Shown here: positions 18,621 to 28,217 of the stretch, in pieces
How the letters are laid out: every line of letters begins with the position of its first letter
How positions within the stretch are numbered: position 1 is the stretch's first letter
Origin: a virus
Strand: one strand, 5' to 3'
IMG/VR virus record: IMGVR_UViG_3300032092_000143
Coordinates: 1 to 32,275 of that record
Length of the DNA: 32,275 nucleotides
Program-made: the position numbers and the translations under genes
Notes under the pieces: model-generated
What the model was told of the DNA's origin: nothing
The model's input: the letters and a program-made list of their open reading frames with translations, nothing else
Databases searched by the model: none

Positions 18621-20804
18621 TCAATTGAAATTAGAAGTGTTTACATTGCCGTTTGTTGTGGGATTATCCGACGAATTGAAACCTTTCTCCGGTTCTGCTG
18701 GTTTTTGAACCAACGGAGAAACGCTAACTTGTGGATTGTCTCCAAACATGCTTAAGACGCTACTCACAAATCCCGGTATTTCTACTATATTAGGTTTAGG
18801 CGCTCCATCAGCTGCTTGCTGTAGAGCGGCCTGAACAGAGGCTTGCGCAGTTGTCATAGTTGCTTGCTCAGCCTGCGTAATTTCTTGTTGAGCCACTTGC
18901 TGCTGATCTATAATTGCGTTTGCTGCTGATGGCTTAACCTCGGTAGTTACAGAAGCGCTGGTAGTGTTTCCGCCGTTCACCTGGTTGGCAGCAGCTACTG
19001 TTTCCGCAGTGATTTTTGAGAGAGCCTGCTGCTTGTCTTTTATCTGAGAATCTAGAGAATCCAGCACGCTCTTAATGTCTGTCGCTTTCCCGTTTGCTTT
19101 GTTGGCAACTGAATCATACTTACCTGAGTATATCACAGTCTCGGGGTTGGTTTGATTCACTATGAAATAGTTTTTATCAGTGCTGGCTAAAATTTTGGTA
19201 GCGGCAGAGGAATCAATCTTGAAAACAACTTCACCCATATTAGGATTTGCCAAATTGATGTCAATGTATGCAGGTATGTCAAGCTTTACTCCATCAGTAG
19301 TATTAAAAACAAGTGCAACATTTCCAATAAAGGAAGAGAGATCGAAAGAAACATTCTGGCTCTTATCCGCTGACAGCGTAAAGATTTTGAACTTTACCAT
19401 GTTGTCAAATGGACCTATGTAAATTGTGTTAGTTCCTTGAGGATATACTACTTCTCCAAGAGAAGCGGTAAGATCGCTCGAGCTGCTAACGCTAATCATA
19501 TTGCTTTCAAAGAATACTGGTGTGACTACTTTCTGTGTCACAACTTCTTTAGGTATCGTGAGACCTGATATTGCAAGGTTATCAGCAGAGGTCATCTGCA
19601 CAATTTTATTGTACACTTTCACTGGCGTGAAACCTTGAAGGACATTGATTTTTTCCAGCTGCTTTCCGTACTTCTTTACATTAGTCGAAGTGTAGGAAGC
19701 TTTCCGAACAATTTCCGTGTTGTCTACACGATTAAAGAATCTCATAGTGTAGTCTATGGTATACGAAAATGCCAGCGAAGAATTCATAATCACAGGTCGG
19801 TATATCATAGGTTGGTCAAAGTTTCCGTCCTGCAACATGGTCATATTTGCGGTTCTTAATTGTCCAGTTCCAATCTGCTCATAAAGCTCTATCTGGTTAA
19901 TCACCACCCAGTCTCCTCCAACGGAATTAAGGTCATTGATGTAGACTTCTAAAAATGCTCCGTTCCAGGTAGGATAGTATTCAATGTAATCGTTGAACTC
20001 ATCCTCGTTGATCACCAATCCTAGCTGCGAATAATTGTCTGCGGAATTGAACACCGCGTTATACGAGTTTCCAGTGTATAGGTATAGATTGCCATTCAGC
20101 GTTTCAGTAGCGTCAATCTCAAATAAGTGAGCTGTTATCTGTGAATTTTGCTGGAATCCTACGTTGTTAAACGTGTAATTGTATCCAATGGTATTAGTGG
20201 CGGTTGGACTATTCCAGAAGTCTTGCTGAACTGTGTAGAATGATGGAATCTTTACATCGATATATCGGTCGTACAGTCGGTCTCCTAGGAAAAGTGGAGT
20301 AGAATTAAATTCAATCTGCTCCTGGCCTTTGAGGTAGACGTAGTTGCAAGCGTCAAATAGTCGATTTTGTATGCTGCTATTGAGAGTCCACTCTTTCCAC
20401 TGTATTTGTAGGATTATTCCATCCAGGCCCGGGAAATCAAATCCCGACAGAATGTGTAGCCTAGCGGTATCGTATCTTCCAGCAAGAGTCGAGAGATTGG
20501 CAGTCTCGTTTTCTACTACAAAATTTGAGTTTGTTAGAAAGATTGGGACTGCTGTATCAATATCAAAATATGCCCATTTGTTTAAGAGCGGACCCATTCG
20601 TCCAGCGGAACGATCTAAAACGTTTCCTGTGATGGAGACCGACGAATTAGTGTTGAGGAACTGATAAGTACCCATGTACTTATTTTCCAGCCTAAGAGCT
20701 CCAGCGCTTCCAGGTGACCCAGAAATTGGTATGAGATCATTGTTGTACTGGTACTCGAGAAGAGCGTATCGGCTAATCTGTATGTACGCGGAAGTTCCTG
20801 CCAT
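18621..20804 (-). CDS. Large virion structural protein, unknown role
   Basis: This 727-residue protein is predominantly beta in character, rich in Asn, Ser, Thr and Tyr (for example YNYTFNNVGFQQNSQITAH and IYIGPFDNMVKFKIFTL). Its C-terminal 150 or so residues are a low-complexity Gln/Ala/Thr/Ser segment with a likely coiled coil (SLDSQIKDKQQALSKITAE, QQQVAQQEITQAEQATM). The segment GEVVFKIDSSAATKIL...YFIVNQT looks like an immunoglobulin-like strand pair, as in some baseplate or fibre proteins. I recognise no named homologue. Its position among very large beta-rich proteins and a tube-like protein supports a tail or baseplate component. Confidence 0.65.
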   Translation of the reverse strand: MAGTSAYIQISRYALLEYQYNNDLIPISGSPGSAGALRLENKYMGTYQFLNTNSSVSITGNVLDRSAGRMGPLLNKWAYFDIDTAVPIFLTNSNFVVENETANLSTLAGRYDTARLHILSGFDFPGLDGIILQIQWKEWTLNSSIQNRLFDACNYVYLKGQEQIEFNSTPLFLGDRLYDRYIDVKIPSFYTVQQDFWNSPTATNTIGYNYTFNNVGFQQNSQITAHLFEIDATETLNGNLYLYTGNSYNAVFNSADNYSQLGLVINEDEFNDYIEYYPTWNGAFLEVYINDLNSVGGDWVVINQIELYEQIGTGQLRTANMTMLQDGNFDQPMIYRPVIMNSSLAFSYTIDYTMRFFNRVDNTEIVRKASYTSTNVKKYGKQLEKINVLQGFTPVKVYNKIVQMTSADNLAISGLTIPKEVVTQKVVTPVFFESNMISVSSSSDLTASLGEVVYPQGTNTIYIGPFDNMVKFKIFTLSADKSQNVSFDLSSFIGNVALVFNTTDGVKLDIPAYIDINLANPNMGEVVFKIDSSAATKILASTDKNYFIVNQTNPETVIYSGKYDSVANKANGKATDIKSVLDSLDSQIKDKQQALSKITAETVAAANQVNGGNTTSASVTTEVKPSAANAIIDQQQVAQQEITQAEQATMTTAQASVQAALQQAADGAPKPNIVEIPGFVSSVLSMFGDNPQVSVSPLVQKPAEPEKGFNSSDNPTTNGNVNTSNFN

Positions 20805-20813
20805 TCTACATAT

Positions 20814-21605
20814 TTATTTTACTCGGTAGTTTATACCAAATGTTATACCAAATCCTACATACAGTGATGGACCAGAAAGTCCAAGACCGTATGAAACATT
20901 AGGGCCTACGGTAGCACCTAAACCCCATTTTTTTGGAGAACCAAAGAGAGGATTGTTTTTTCCTGGGACAACTGCTCCTTCAATATCGCTAACTGCAAAG
21001 TTAGGATTGTCGCTTTTTACAAAGATCTTGTAGTCTTCTCCTTCTTTTGTAAGCCCGGTTACAATCTTAAAGCCATTAACGTCTTTCGTAATGTCAGTTG
21101 CTCCCGGAACCATGGTGCTATCGTCCAATAGTGTAAGCCGTGTAAAGCCTGCAAGCTGCTTGTAATTTCCTGGAGAATAAGTCGTATCTAAAGACCAAGA
21201 TAGCCTGTAATTTTTTGGCCAAGGACTTTCTACTATTGAAATGTCCTGGTTGTCAGGCATTTGTTCTATTAGAGTTTTTAAGCCGCGGTTTTCGCTTTTG
21301 AGCGATGCATTAGTAGAAGTAAGCTGTAAGACTTTTCCACGCTGTTTCTCGATCTCAAAATAGAGATCCTTGTTGAGTTTTTCCAATTCCTTTTTTGTAG
21401 AAATCAGTGTTAGCTTTTCAGCCTGAGCTTCACCAGCTAAATTTTTGGCGTACTTAACCGTGTCTAGCAGGGCTTTTTCGTTTTGCTGGTGACGTTCCAC
21501 TTGCGTCTTTAAATCAGCAGCAGAACCACATTCTCTAAGCAGCAGCGCCAATAAAATAATGACTGCTGCAAAGAGAATTGTATTTGAATTTAATTTGAAT
21601 TTCAT
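20814..21605 (-). CDS. Membrane-anchored coiled-coil protein
   Basis: I choose ATG 21605, one base after the upstream stop (TAATATG), rather than 21617; this gives 263 residues. Residues 8-23 are a hydrophobic anchor (NTILFAAVIILLALLL), followed by REC at 24-26; the Cys context is not a standard lipobox. Residues about 30-110 form a long coiled coil (LKTQVERHQQNEKALL..., STKKELEKLNKDLYFEIEKQ). The C-terminal half is beta-rich and ends with aromatic and glycine-rich strands (VGPNVSYGLGLSGPSLYVG, then GITFGINYRVK), like an outer-membrane-type barrel end. A spanin-like or virion-associated envelope-spanning role is possible, but I cannot assign it. Confidence 0.65.
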   Translation of the reverse strand: MKFKLNSNTILFAAVIILLALLLRECGSAADLKTQVERHQQNEKALLDTVKYAKNLAGEAQAEKLTLISTKKELEKLNKDLYFEIEKQRGKVLQLTSTNASLKSENRGLKTLIEQMPDNQDISIVESPWPKNYRLSWSLDTTYSPGNYKQLAGFTRLTLLDDSTMVPGATDITKDVNGFKIVTGLTKEGEDYKIFVKSDNPNFAVSDIEGAVVPGKNNPLFGSPKKWGLGATVGPNVSYGLGLSGPSLYVGFGITFGINYRVK

Positions 21606-21606
21606 A

Positions 21607-24600
21607 TTAGTAAGCATTTACTACAGAGCGTTTTTGATATCTAGTGATAGATTGGCCACGAAGAGATATAGATCCATGCGGCTTGTATGACATCGCTGGC
21701 CTAAAAATGCTTAAGTTTGTTGCATCCTGATTGATAAAGAATCGGCTTTGGTTATAGCATCTTCTTGTAGCAGGCGTTCCGGCCGTTGAAAGTTCTGATT
21801 CTAAAGGCTGCCATTTGTAATAAGTACTTGTATCATCTGTTACATACTCAGGAAACGCTAGACGATCTAAAAAATTGGTTCCGTCAAGAGTCATGACTCT
21901 TTCAGCGCCTGATACATAGATAGGCTTATCAAACATAATTTCAATAGCAATTGTGTTTGACACGGTTCCTGCCGTTGCTCCTTGATCATTAGGATTATTA
22001 TTGTAAGGAACAATTCTCCATTGGAAATTAGCTTCTCGATTCCAAGCTTCGTCTCCAAAGCTCCTCCAAACCACGGCATCAAAATATTGAGGAACTGCCA
22101 CAGGCAATATGGATGAGTCGGGATATGTTGAGTTAATTTGTCCAATCCATTGGTACCATCCTTTCATCAAGAATTGATAGCCAAACCTATTGATATTTGA
22201 TCTCTTAAACCATTGGTTAAATCCAGGATTGTCAGGAAACTCCTCCGCATCATTGAATGTTGTTATCCAAGGGTTAGCTCCAAAATCGCTTCTGTTATTG
22301 TTAGCTCCGCCGCTCGGGTCGTCGTATTCCGTTATGCCTGTAGGATAGTTTGCAGCAATATTTGCATCAATAGTAACGTTTGTATTATTAGCAACGGCAG
22401 TTCTATACGCAAATGTTCCCCAGTTAAAGATTTTATTTTGAGCATTACCACTTGCACCTGTAGAATATGTTCCGTAATACCAATCCGTAAATCTTCCGTT
22501 CCAGGACTTTGCATTGGTCGCATCGTTCTTATTATCGGTGGTCACAGATCCGCTTCTCATATAAGGAGAATTATCTAGGTTATACGGGTTCCAGCCATTC
22601 TGAGTAGGAGATGCAGGCGCGTTATCCCAGAAATTATAGTCATCAGTGACTAAATCAAATTGGTTGCCGGTGTCTAAATCTCTGCCACTTATTGCCGAAC
22701 CTACTACAGCAGAACCTGCGTGCCAGCCTCGGTATCCCCAATCTACAAAGTTAGCTCCGCCGCCGTACTGGTTTTCATAAAAATTTGGATCAGCTTGGCC
22801 AGGTAATGATTCAAAATCGTTATCTTCTCCTATGTTATACGCAATTCTAACGTATTGAATCCATCGAGCATCAATTCCGTGCCAAGTTGCCGTAGTCAAC
22901 TCATCTTCATCCCTGTTTCGTAATCGAACAGAAAGGGTTCCTGCCGCAAATGGACTGTGAGTATACGCTGTAAGAGCGGCATCTTCAGCTCCATCAGAAC
23001 CCATCATATAGGTCAATCCGCTAAACGAATTAAAAGGAGCTCCTATATTTCCATTTTGAGCAAGTGTCCATACTACTTGATTGACATCCAATGTGATATT
23101 AAAGTCAAATAAAACATAATTGTCGTTTATTCTTCGATATCTAATATCTGATGCATTTTCATTTATGGCAACTCCGTTTTCGTCCAGGTAGTTTGTTAAG
23201 CGGGAATCTTGTGAGACGCTCCAGTATAGATCAAGATCGCGAGTAAGCTCAGCAGCTCCAACATCATTTCCATTATTTTCATCTACGTAACCGGAGAATT
23301 CAATTCCTCTTTCATGAGGATATACACCACCTAAACTAACATATTGTACCGGTATCATTTCGTAACCAAAGAATTGTGGTCCAGCGGTAATTTCAAAATA
23401 ATTTGAAGATCCCACTGGGGTAACTTTATTCGATTGTCCAGAAGTTGTTCCTCCAATAGTTCTTTGAACCTCGTATGTGGTAATTCGGTCAATCTTTAAT
23501 CGAACATCTTGCTTAGGCAAAGAAGCCAACCCAGGATTATCCTGCTCACGGTCTCCCATGTGGTCGGTTATTACCATGAAGGTTCCGCCGGTATTGTCCG
23601 CGTTTGGAATTGTGTAAGTACGCAACCCAGATTCCCTTTGAGCTGAATCAATCACGGTTGTGACTTTCATCAACGGAGCTAGCCCGGCATTGATTAAGTT
23701 TGTAATTTCTGTGCTATTAAGCCCAGCCGCAGAACTCTCCATTGACATATAGTCCGGTGCTCCAAATGTAAGAAGCAGCTTTGGCGATGATGTGCGTGCT
23801 GCATAAATTTCCTGTGTTGCTTCAGGAGAAGCATCAATTACATCAGTAACATCCGCAGATTGTCCTGACGATCTAATAAATTCATATCCATCTCCAAGTA
23901 CAAAGTTGTTCAAGCGAACAACAGCGGTGCTTAGAGACTCTCTTTCAAATGTGGCAGTTGCGACTGTAGTGCCTGAATCGTAAATCAAAGATCCAAGAAC
24001 GGCAGCGGCGGAAGAAGTTGGAATCCATATTTCATCAGAGCTTCCTAATAAAGTTCCATTGATAGATCTTGTGTAAGATACGCTTGTTTCAAAGGCCAGC
24101 CAGAAGTACGGGTAACCAGATGCGCCTCCCGTGTTGTAAGAAGGCTGGTACAATCCGGTTGAACTAAATTCTGTAGGATGCGGAAGAGTTGCCCTTGGCA
24201 TTGAAAGAAGTATGTCTTGCTCATCGCTCCAGCCACCCGCAGCAAAATCAACGGTGTAGCTCATTATTCTTCCTAAGTTATCAAAAGTAAATGTGTGAAG
24301 AGCATTATTCCAGCGAGACACTGTTGCAGGAATAGAACCTACGCCATAATATCGTCTTGCCCAATTTGCTTCACCGTCATCTTGAATTGTCACCACCCCT
24401 CCTGAACCTGCCGGACGGCCTGTTGCAGGATCTAAACGGAACCCAGGATACCCATATCCTCGGCTTTCAATGTGGTGACCAATTCTTGATTGAGCCTTTT
24501 CTGCAGCAACTTCTAAACGGATCTTTTCTGATAATGTTGCTTGCGCGTTAATTTGAGCGGTAGCTCGGTTATTCAAATAACCAGTGTACATTAGTGTACC

Positions 24601-27600
24601 GTAACCGTAATAATTATCTACGTCTGGCGCCCATAAACCTGAAGGGTTTGAGTTGTATGACAGAGGCCCTGTCGCAGTTGGATTTTCACCAGCAACGGCT
24701 GAATATGAGTTTCCTAAATAGTTAATATAGCCTGTAGATGGATCGTGATATAGAGATGGATACGCATTTGAGTCTGCGCCTGGAGCGTTTCCGATACCAA
24801 TACTACCGTCTGAATCAAATATGATCTTTACGCTATTGGTAATTTCACGCTGTCCTATTCCCTGCTGCTCCCATAAACCGTAATCAGCACCACCATCCCT
24901 GCCTGCTGCAATGAATGCGAAACCTAGACGACCATCATCATCGGCCATAATAGCGGCTCCTCCATTTGAATCGTATGGACGATTAAATCTTCCGGCTTCA
25001 TATTGATTCAGTCCGGTTCGCACAGCGCCTTGCGCGCCGGTTCTCCAAACTGAGGCATATCGATCGTTTGCATAAAAACGAGCGTTGCCTGTCAGGTTTG
25101 CGGTAGTAGAGGCGTCATAACCATGCTGGTCGCCTTTTCCAAGAAGGTCGCGATACAGGTTAAACCCTATGTATTTGTTAGGGTTAAAATACGCATTGTA
25201 ACCTCCTCCGTGACTTGAAGCAAGACCAGAAGTTGCTCCAACTCCTGCATTTTCTGCCAAACTTAGGTTTGAATTATTAGTCGTTGCATTAAACGTTCCA
25301 AGTGTTGTAGAAGAGGTGCTGATCCGCTCTCTTGTTGGATAGTTCTTTAAGTTTGCCGACCAAGGTGTGTATGTTCCTATCGATGTAATTGTTGGAAGAT
25401 AATCATAAGCATAATCAAATATTGCTGCGTTGTACTTAAAAGAATCTCCTATATAGTCAATTGAAATTTGGAAATTGCTAGCGAGTGGATACATTTCAGC
25501 AACAGAAGGTTCAACAACTCTTGGGTCAGGCGTTCCAGGTGTATTTGCTTCATCAAATGAAAATGCTTTATATCCGTTCTTTCCATAAAAATGTGTTCGA
25601 GTCCTTGGATAAAGGCTATGCATTCCAATTCCTGACATTGATATGTACGCTGCATCTTCGGAAGTATCTTCAGCGAAAGATAGAGGAGAAAAAGATATTT
25701 GAAACTCAACAGATTGATAGTTAGCATCAACACCAATTTCAGGTGGAGGCGTTGAATGAGCCGATGTGCTGCCATCGCCTCTTGGAGATGATCCGATGCG
25801 AAGAGCGCCTTTGTGATACCATCCTCCATTTCTATCAGGATTGTAGTGATCCACAGGAACTCCCCATCGGCTTCCAGGGCCTAAACTTGTAAAATAAGGT
25901 AAGGTGAAATCATACGAAGAATCTCCCTCATATACGAAAGACTCGTATCTAATTGCGGTGGAAGATTTTACGCTAGTGGTGAGACCGATTAACTGTGCCT
26001 CCGATGTTGGAGGATTAACCGCGCCAAAGAGAACATCATTAAACACTCCGCCGTTATACCAGTCAGCAAAACTATTAGACGGCGTCTGATACAGTGGATT
26101 GTCTGCGTAAGGGCCGCCATCGCCAATTTCATAAATCAATCCAGGGCTTGCTCTTTCTATCGTGAAAGCCGCGGCTTTCATTCTTCTTCGCGGAAGCCAT
26201 GTGGTATATGATAGCCAAGATTTATCAACGTCTGTATACGGCCCAGATTCTAAAACATCGGTGTAATTGGTAATAGTTTCTTGAGCCTCGTTTGCTGGTC
26301 TCCAATCCGCGTGAACATGCAACCTAGCGCTCGGCTCAAATATGCCTACTTTATCCATTGTCACGGTACCAATACCGGTGTTTCTCAATGGTGAGAAGTA
26401 TGCAATAGGCAAGCTTTGCAAAACATTGTTATCGGCCGCAGTGTCATAATCGCTAGGACCAGTTGGCATATTTGCCGTGTAAATGATAACAGAATCTACT
26501 GATACGTTTGCGGGTGTTACTCCAACGCCTTCTCTTCCTCGAACCATTACACCAGCAGATCGAACAAGCTCTTGAGTATTTGTTACACCGTCATCCGACG
26601 CATCAGGAAGTTCTGCAAATATAGAAGTTCCATACCAAGACTGGCGATTATTGTATACCCAATTTTCATAGGACGCATATGTTGGTAGGTTTCCTGCGAC
26701 CGCTCCTTCAATCATTACCTGTCCAGTAAATACTGAGTGATAACCTTGGTAAACTTTCCATGCGTAATCGGTATCCCATTCGATGATAGTCGTACCAGTT
26801 CTTGTGTCAAAAGGACCGTATGACGCTACTGTAGGATCATTTTCTAGAGATGAAAATGCCTCAGTATCTTGTGGCATCATGTTCATATACTGGTTGGAAG
26901 TGATAAACCTTCTAACATCGAACAGCATTTCCCCAGTGTTTGTGGAACTAGTTAGAGTACCCCCTAAGTTAAAGAAATCATCTATTCCGTCACGAGTGGT
27001 AAAAGTGTGAATCTTTATACTTCCAGATGTTGCATCAAGTGGTGAAAGCTGGAAATAACCTAGAGTTGTGCTAGCGTCCACCGGACTTCCTGACGCGCCT
27101 CTGCTTGTATAGAAAATTATAGGGGAGTAAGCATCAATGGATACATTGTACAGTGGCTGCACAAACAAATTCTGATTTTGACCAGCATTTAGCGGAGAAG
27201 GCGGTGACGAAAGAGGAACCGGCTGACCATTTACACTGTATGGAACATAAATAATTGCTCCACTATCTGTTGTTCTAAATCCTCTGGCTTTCATGTTGTC
27301 AAAATAACGTGGACCATCAATACTCATCTTAAACAAAGAACGGTCAATTCCAGAATTAAGTCTAGGGCTATTAAGATAATCCCAATTAAAAATTTGTCCT
27401 GTGTCATTAGAACTAACATTTCCTCCATCTGTGTCAAAAGAAGTAATCCAAACAGTTCCAAATTTGCTGGCCATTCTCGCGTTCTCTATATCAAACGGAG
27501 CTTGCGTTATTAGATCTGAGATAGAAGAAGGACTATTGTATTGGCTGCCTGCAATTACACCAAGGTAATTAGTTCGGTCAGCGACCCAAACACCCGCAGC

Positions 27601-28185
27601 TGCTGCAATGATAGCTGACGTATTAAGAGGGTACCAGTACCAATCTGGGCCTGTCCAAGATCCACCATCCGCATCGGAATAATAAGGCGATTCTACGTAG
27701 TATTCTGATGGGTTTCCATCAATAGCCGTTCCCGATCCACCTTCAAGCGCAGGCGTGGGATCCGGAATATCTAAGTATTTCCACCATCCAAGCTGATTGT
27801 TATCAAAATAGAGCTGGCCGTGAACAACTGGCAACGATGTTGGGCCAGTGCCCCAAGGACCCCAAGCATTTGGTCCAGTGGTTAGAAATTCATAAGATCT
27901 GTCGTTGTACGCTGGAGGGGGGTTAAACGCAGCAGTAGAAGCTGATGGTGTAACCAGGCTTCCGGTTGTGCTAAATGGTATAATCTGTGGAGAAGGCCCA
28001 GTTGCTCCAATTGGTCCAGATGGACCAGTAGCTCCTTGTTTTCCAGGAAGTCCTGGAATACCTTGTTCTCCGCGGACTCCTTGTGGACCTCCGTTTGACA
28101 ATGAAATTGCTTGAAAATTTGCATTGAGTTTTGCAACCAGCGTTGATATACTATCGCTGTCGAGTATGTTTTGAAGTGTCAGCAT
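21607..28185 (-). CDS. Giant tail-fibre-like protein with collagen-like N-terminus
   Basis: This 2,192-residue protein is the longest complete gene here. Residues 1-30 are helical (ILDSDSISTLVAKLNANFQAI), a type of segment often seen at the base of trimeric fibre proteins. Residues 33-65 are eleven perfect Gly-x-y triplets, collagen-like. The remainder is a long Asn/Ser/Thr/Gly/Tyr/Trp-rich beta sequence without Cys-rich or enzyme motifs (for example GWWKYLDIPDPTPALEGG and NANFVDWGYRGW-like stretches), typical of adhesins or fibres. I infer a trimeric receptor-binding or baseplate fibre. No chaperone-like C-terminal domain is recognisable. It lies 32 bases after the 1,352-codon gene and is closely followed by the membrane-anchored protein. 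Confidence 0.75.
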   Translation of the reverse strand: MLTLQNILDSDSISTLVAKLNANFQAISLSNGGPQGVRGEQGIPGLPGKQGATGPSGPIGATGPSPQIIPFSTTGSLVTPSASTAAFNPPPAYNDRSYEFLTTGPNAWGPWGTGPTSLPVVHGQLYFDNNQLGWWKYLDIPDPTPALEGGSGTAIDGNPSEYYVESPYYSDADGGSWTGPDWYWYPLNTSAIIAAAAGVWVADRTNYLGVIAGSQYNSPSSISDLITQAPFDIENARMASKFGTVWITSFDTDGGNVSSNDTGQIFNWDYLNSPRLNSGIDRSLFKMSIDGPRYFDNMKARGFRTTDSGAIIYVPYSVNGQPVPLSSPPSPLNAGQNQNLFVQPLYNVSIDAYSPIIFYTSRGASGSPVDASTTLGYFQLSPLDATSGSIKIHTFTTRDGIDDFFNLGGTLTSSTNTGEMLFDVRRFITSNQYMNMMPQDTEAFSSLENDPTVASYGPFDTRTGTTIIEWDTDYAWKVYQGYHSVFTGQVMIEGAVAGNLPTYASYENWVYNNRQSWYGTSIFAELPDASDDGVTNTQELVRSAGVMVRGREGVGVTPANVSVDSVIIYTANMPTGPSDYDTAADNNVLQSLPIAYFSPLRNTGIGTVTMDKVGIFEPSARLHVHADWRPANEAQETITNYTDVLESGPYTDVDKSWLSYTTWLPRRRMKAAAFTIERASPGLIYEIGDGGPYADNPLYQTPSNSFADWYNGGVFNDVLFGAVNPPTSEAQLIGLTTSVKSSTAIRYESFVYEGDSSYDFTLPYFTSLGPGSRWGVPVDHYNPDRNGGWYHKGALRIGSSPRGDGSTSAHSTPPPEIGVDANYQSVEFQISFSPLSFAEDTSEDAAYISMSGIGMHSLYPRTRTHFYGKNGYKAFSFDEANTPGTPDPRVVEPSVAEMYPLASNFQISIDYIGDSFKYNAAIFDYAYDYLPTITSIGTYTPWSANLKNYPTRERISTSSTTLGTFNATTNNSNLSLAENAGVGATSGLASSHGGGYNAYFNPNKYIGFNLYRDLLGKGDQHGYDASTTANLTGNARFYANDRYASVWRTGAQGAVRTGLNQYEAGRFNRPYDSNGGAAIMADDDGRLGFAFIAAGRDGGADYGLWEQQGIGQREITNSVKIIFDSDGSIGIGNAPGADSNAYPSLYHDPSTGYINYLGNSYSAVAGENPTATGPLSYNSNPSGLWAPDVDNYYGYGTLMYTGYLNNRATAQINAQATLSEKIRLEVAAEKAQSRIGHHIESRGYGYPGFRLDPATGRPAGSGGVVTIQDDGEANWARRYYGVGSIPATVSRWNNALHTFTFDNLGRIMSYTVDFAAGGWSDEQDILLSMPRATLPHPTEFSSTGLYQPSYNTGGASGYPYFWLAFETSVSYTRSINGTLLGSSDEIWIPTSSAAAVLGSLIYDSGTTVATATFERESLSTAVVRLNNFVLGDGYEFIRSSGQSADVTDVIDASPEATQEIYAARTSSPKLLLTFGAPDYMSMESSAAGLNSTEITNLINAGLAPLMKVTTVIDSAQRESGLRTYTIPNADNTGGTFMVITDHMGDREQDNPGLASLPKQDVRLKIDRITTYEVQRTIGGTTSGQSNKVTPVGSSNYFEITAGPQFFGYEMIPVQYVSLGGVYPHERGIEFSGYVDENNGNDVGAAELTRDLDLYWSVSQDSRLTNYLDENGVAINENASDIRYRRINDNYVLFDFNITLDVNQVVWTLAQNGNIGAPFNSFSGLTYMMGSDGAEDAALTAYTHSPFAAGTLSVRLRNRDEDELTTATWHGIDARWIQYVRIAYNIGEDNDFESLPGQADPNFYENQYGGGANFVDWGYRGWHAGSAVVGSAISGRDLDTGNQFDLVTDDYNFWDNAPASPTQNGWNPYNLDNSPYMRSGSVTTDNKNDATNAKSWNGRFTDWYYGTYSTGASGNAQNKIFNWGTFAYRTAVANNTNVTIDANIAANYPTGITEYDDPSGGANNNRSDFGANPWITTFNDAEEFPDNPGFNQWFKRSNINRFGYQFLMKGWYQWIGQINSTYPDSSILPVAVPQYFDAVVWRSFGDEAWNREANFQWRIVPYNNNPNDQGATAGTVSNTIAIEIMFDKPIYVSGAERVMTLDGTNFLDRLAFPEYVTDDTSTYYKWQPLESELSTAGTPATRRCYNQSRFFINQDATNLSIFRPAMSYKPHGSISLRGQSITRYQKRSVVNAY
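27991..28089 (-). repeat. Collagen-like Gly-x-y repeats
   Basis: Eleven uninterrupted Gly-x-y triplets (residues 33-65 of the 2,192-aa protein: GPQ GVR GEQ GIP GLP GKQ and so on) lie here, rich in Pro and including two GAT and two GPS triplets. Such repeats form a triple helix and would hold three chains together near the base of the fibre. Confidence 0.85.
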
Positions 28186-28217
28186 CTATGATTTTCTATA
28201 TTACTTTTTCTATATAT

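Noticed and set aside
21891-28136. Several 60-130-codon frames on both strands inside the 2,192-aa gene
   Set aside because: Out-of-frame shadows with repetitive Leu/Gln or Ser/Ile content and no supporting features.
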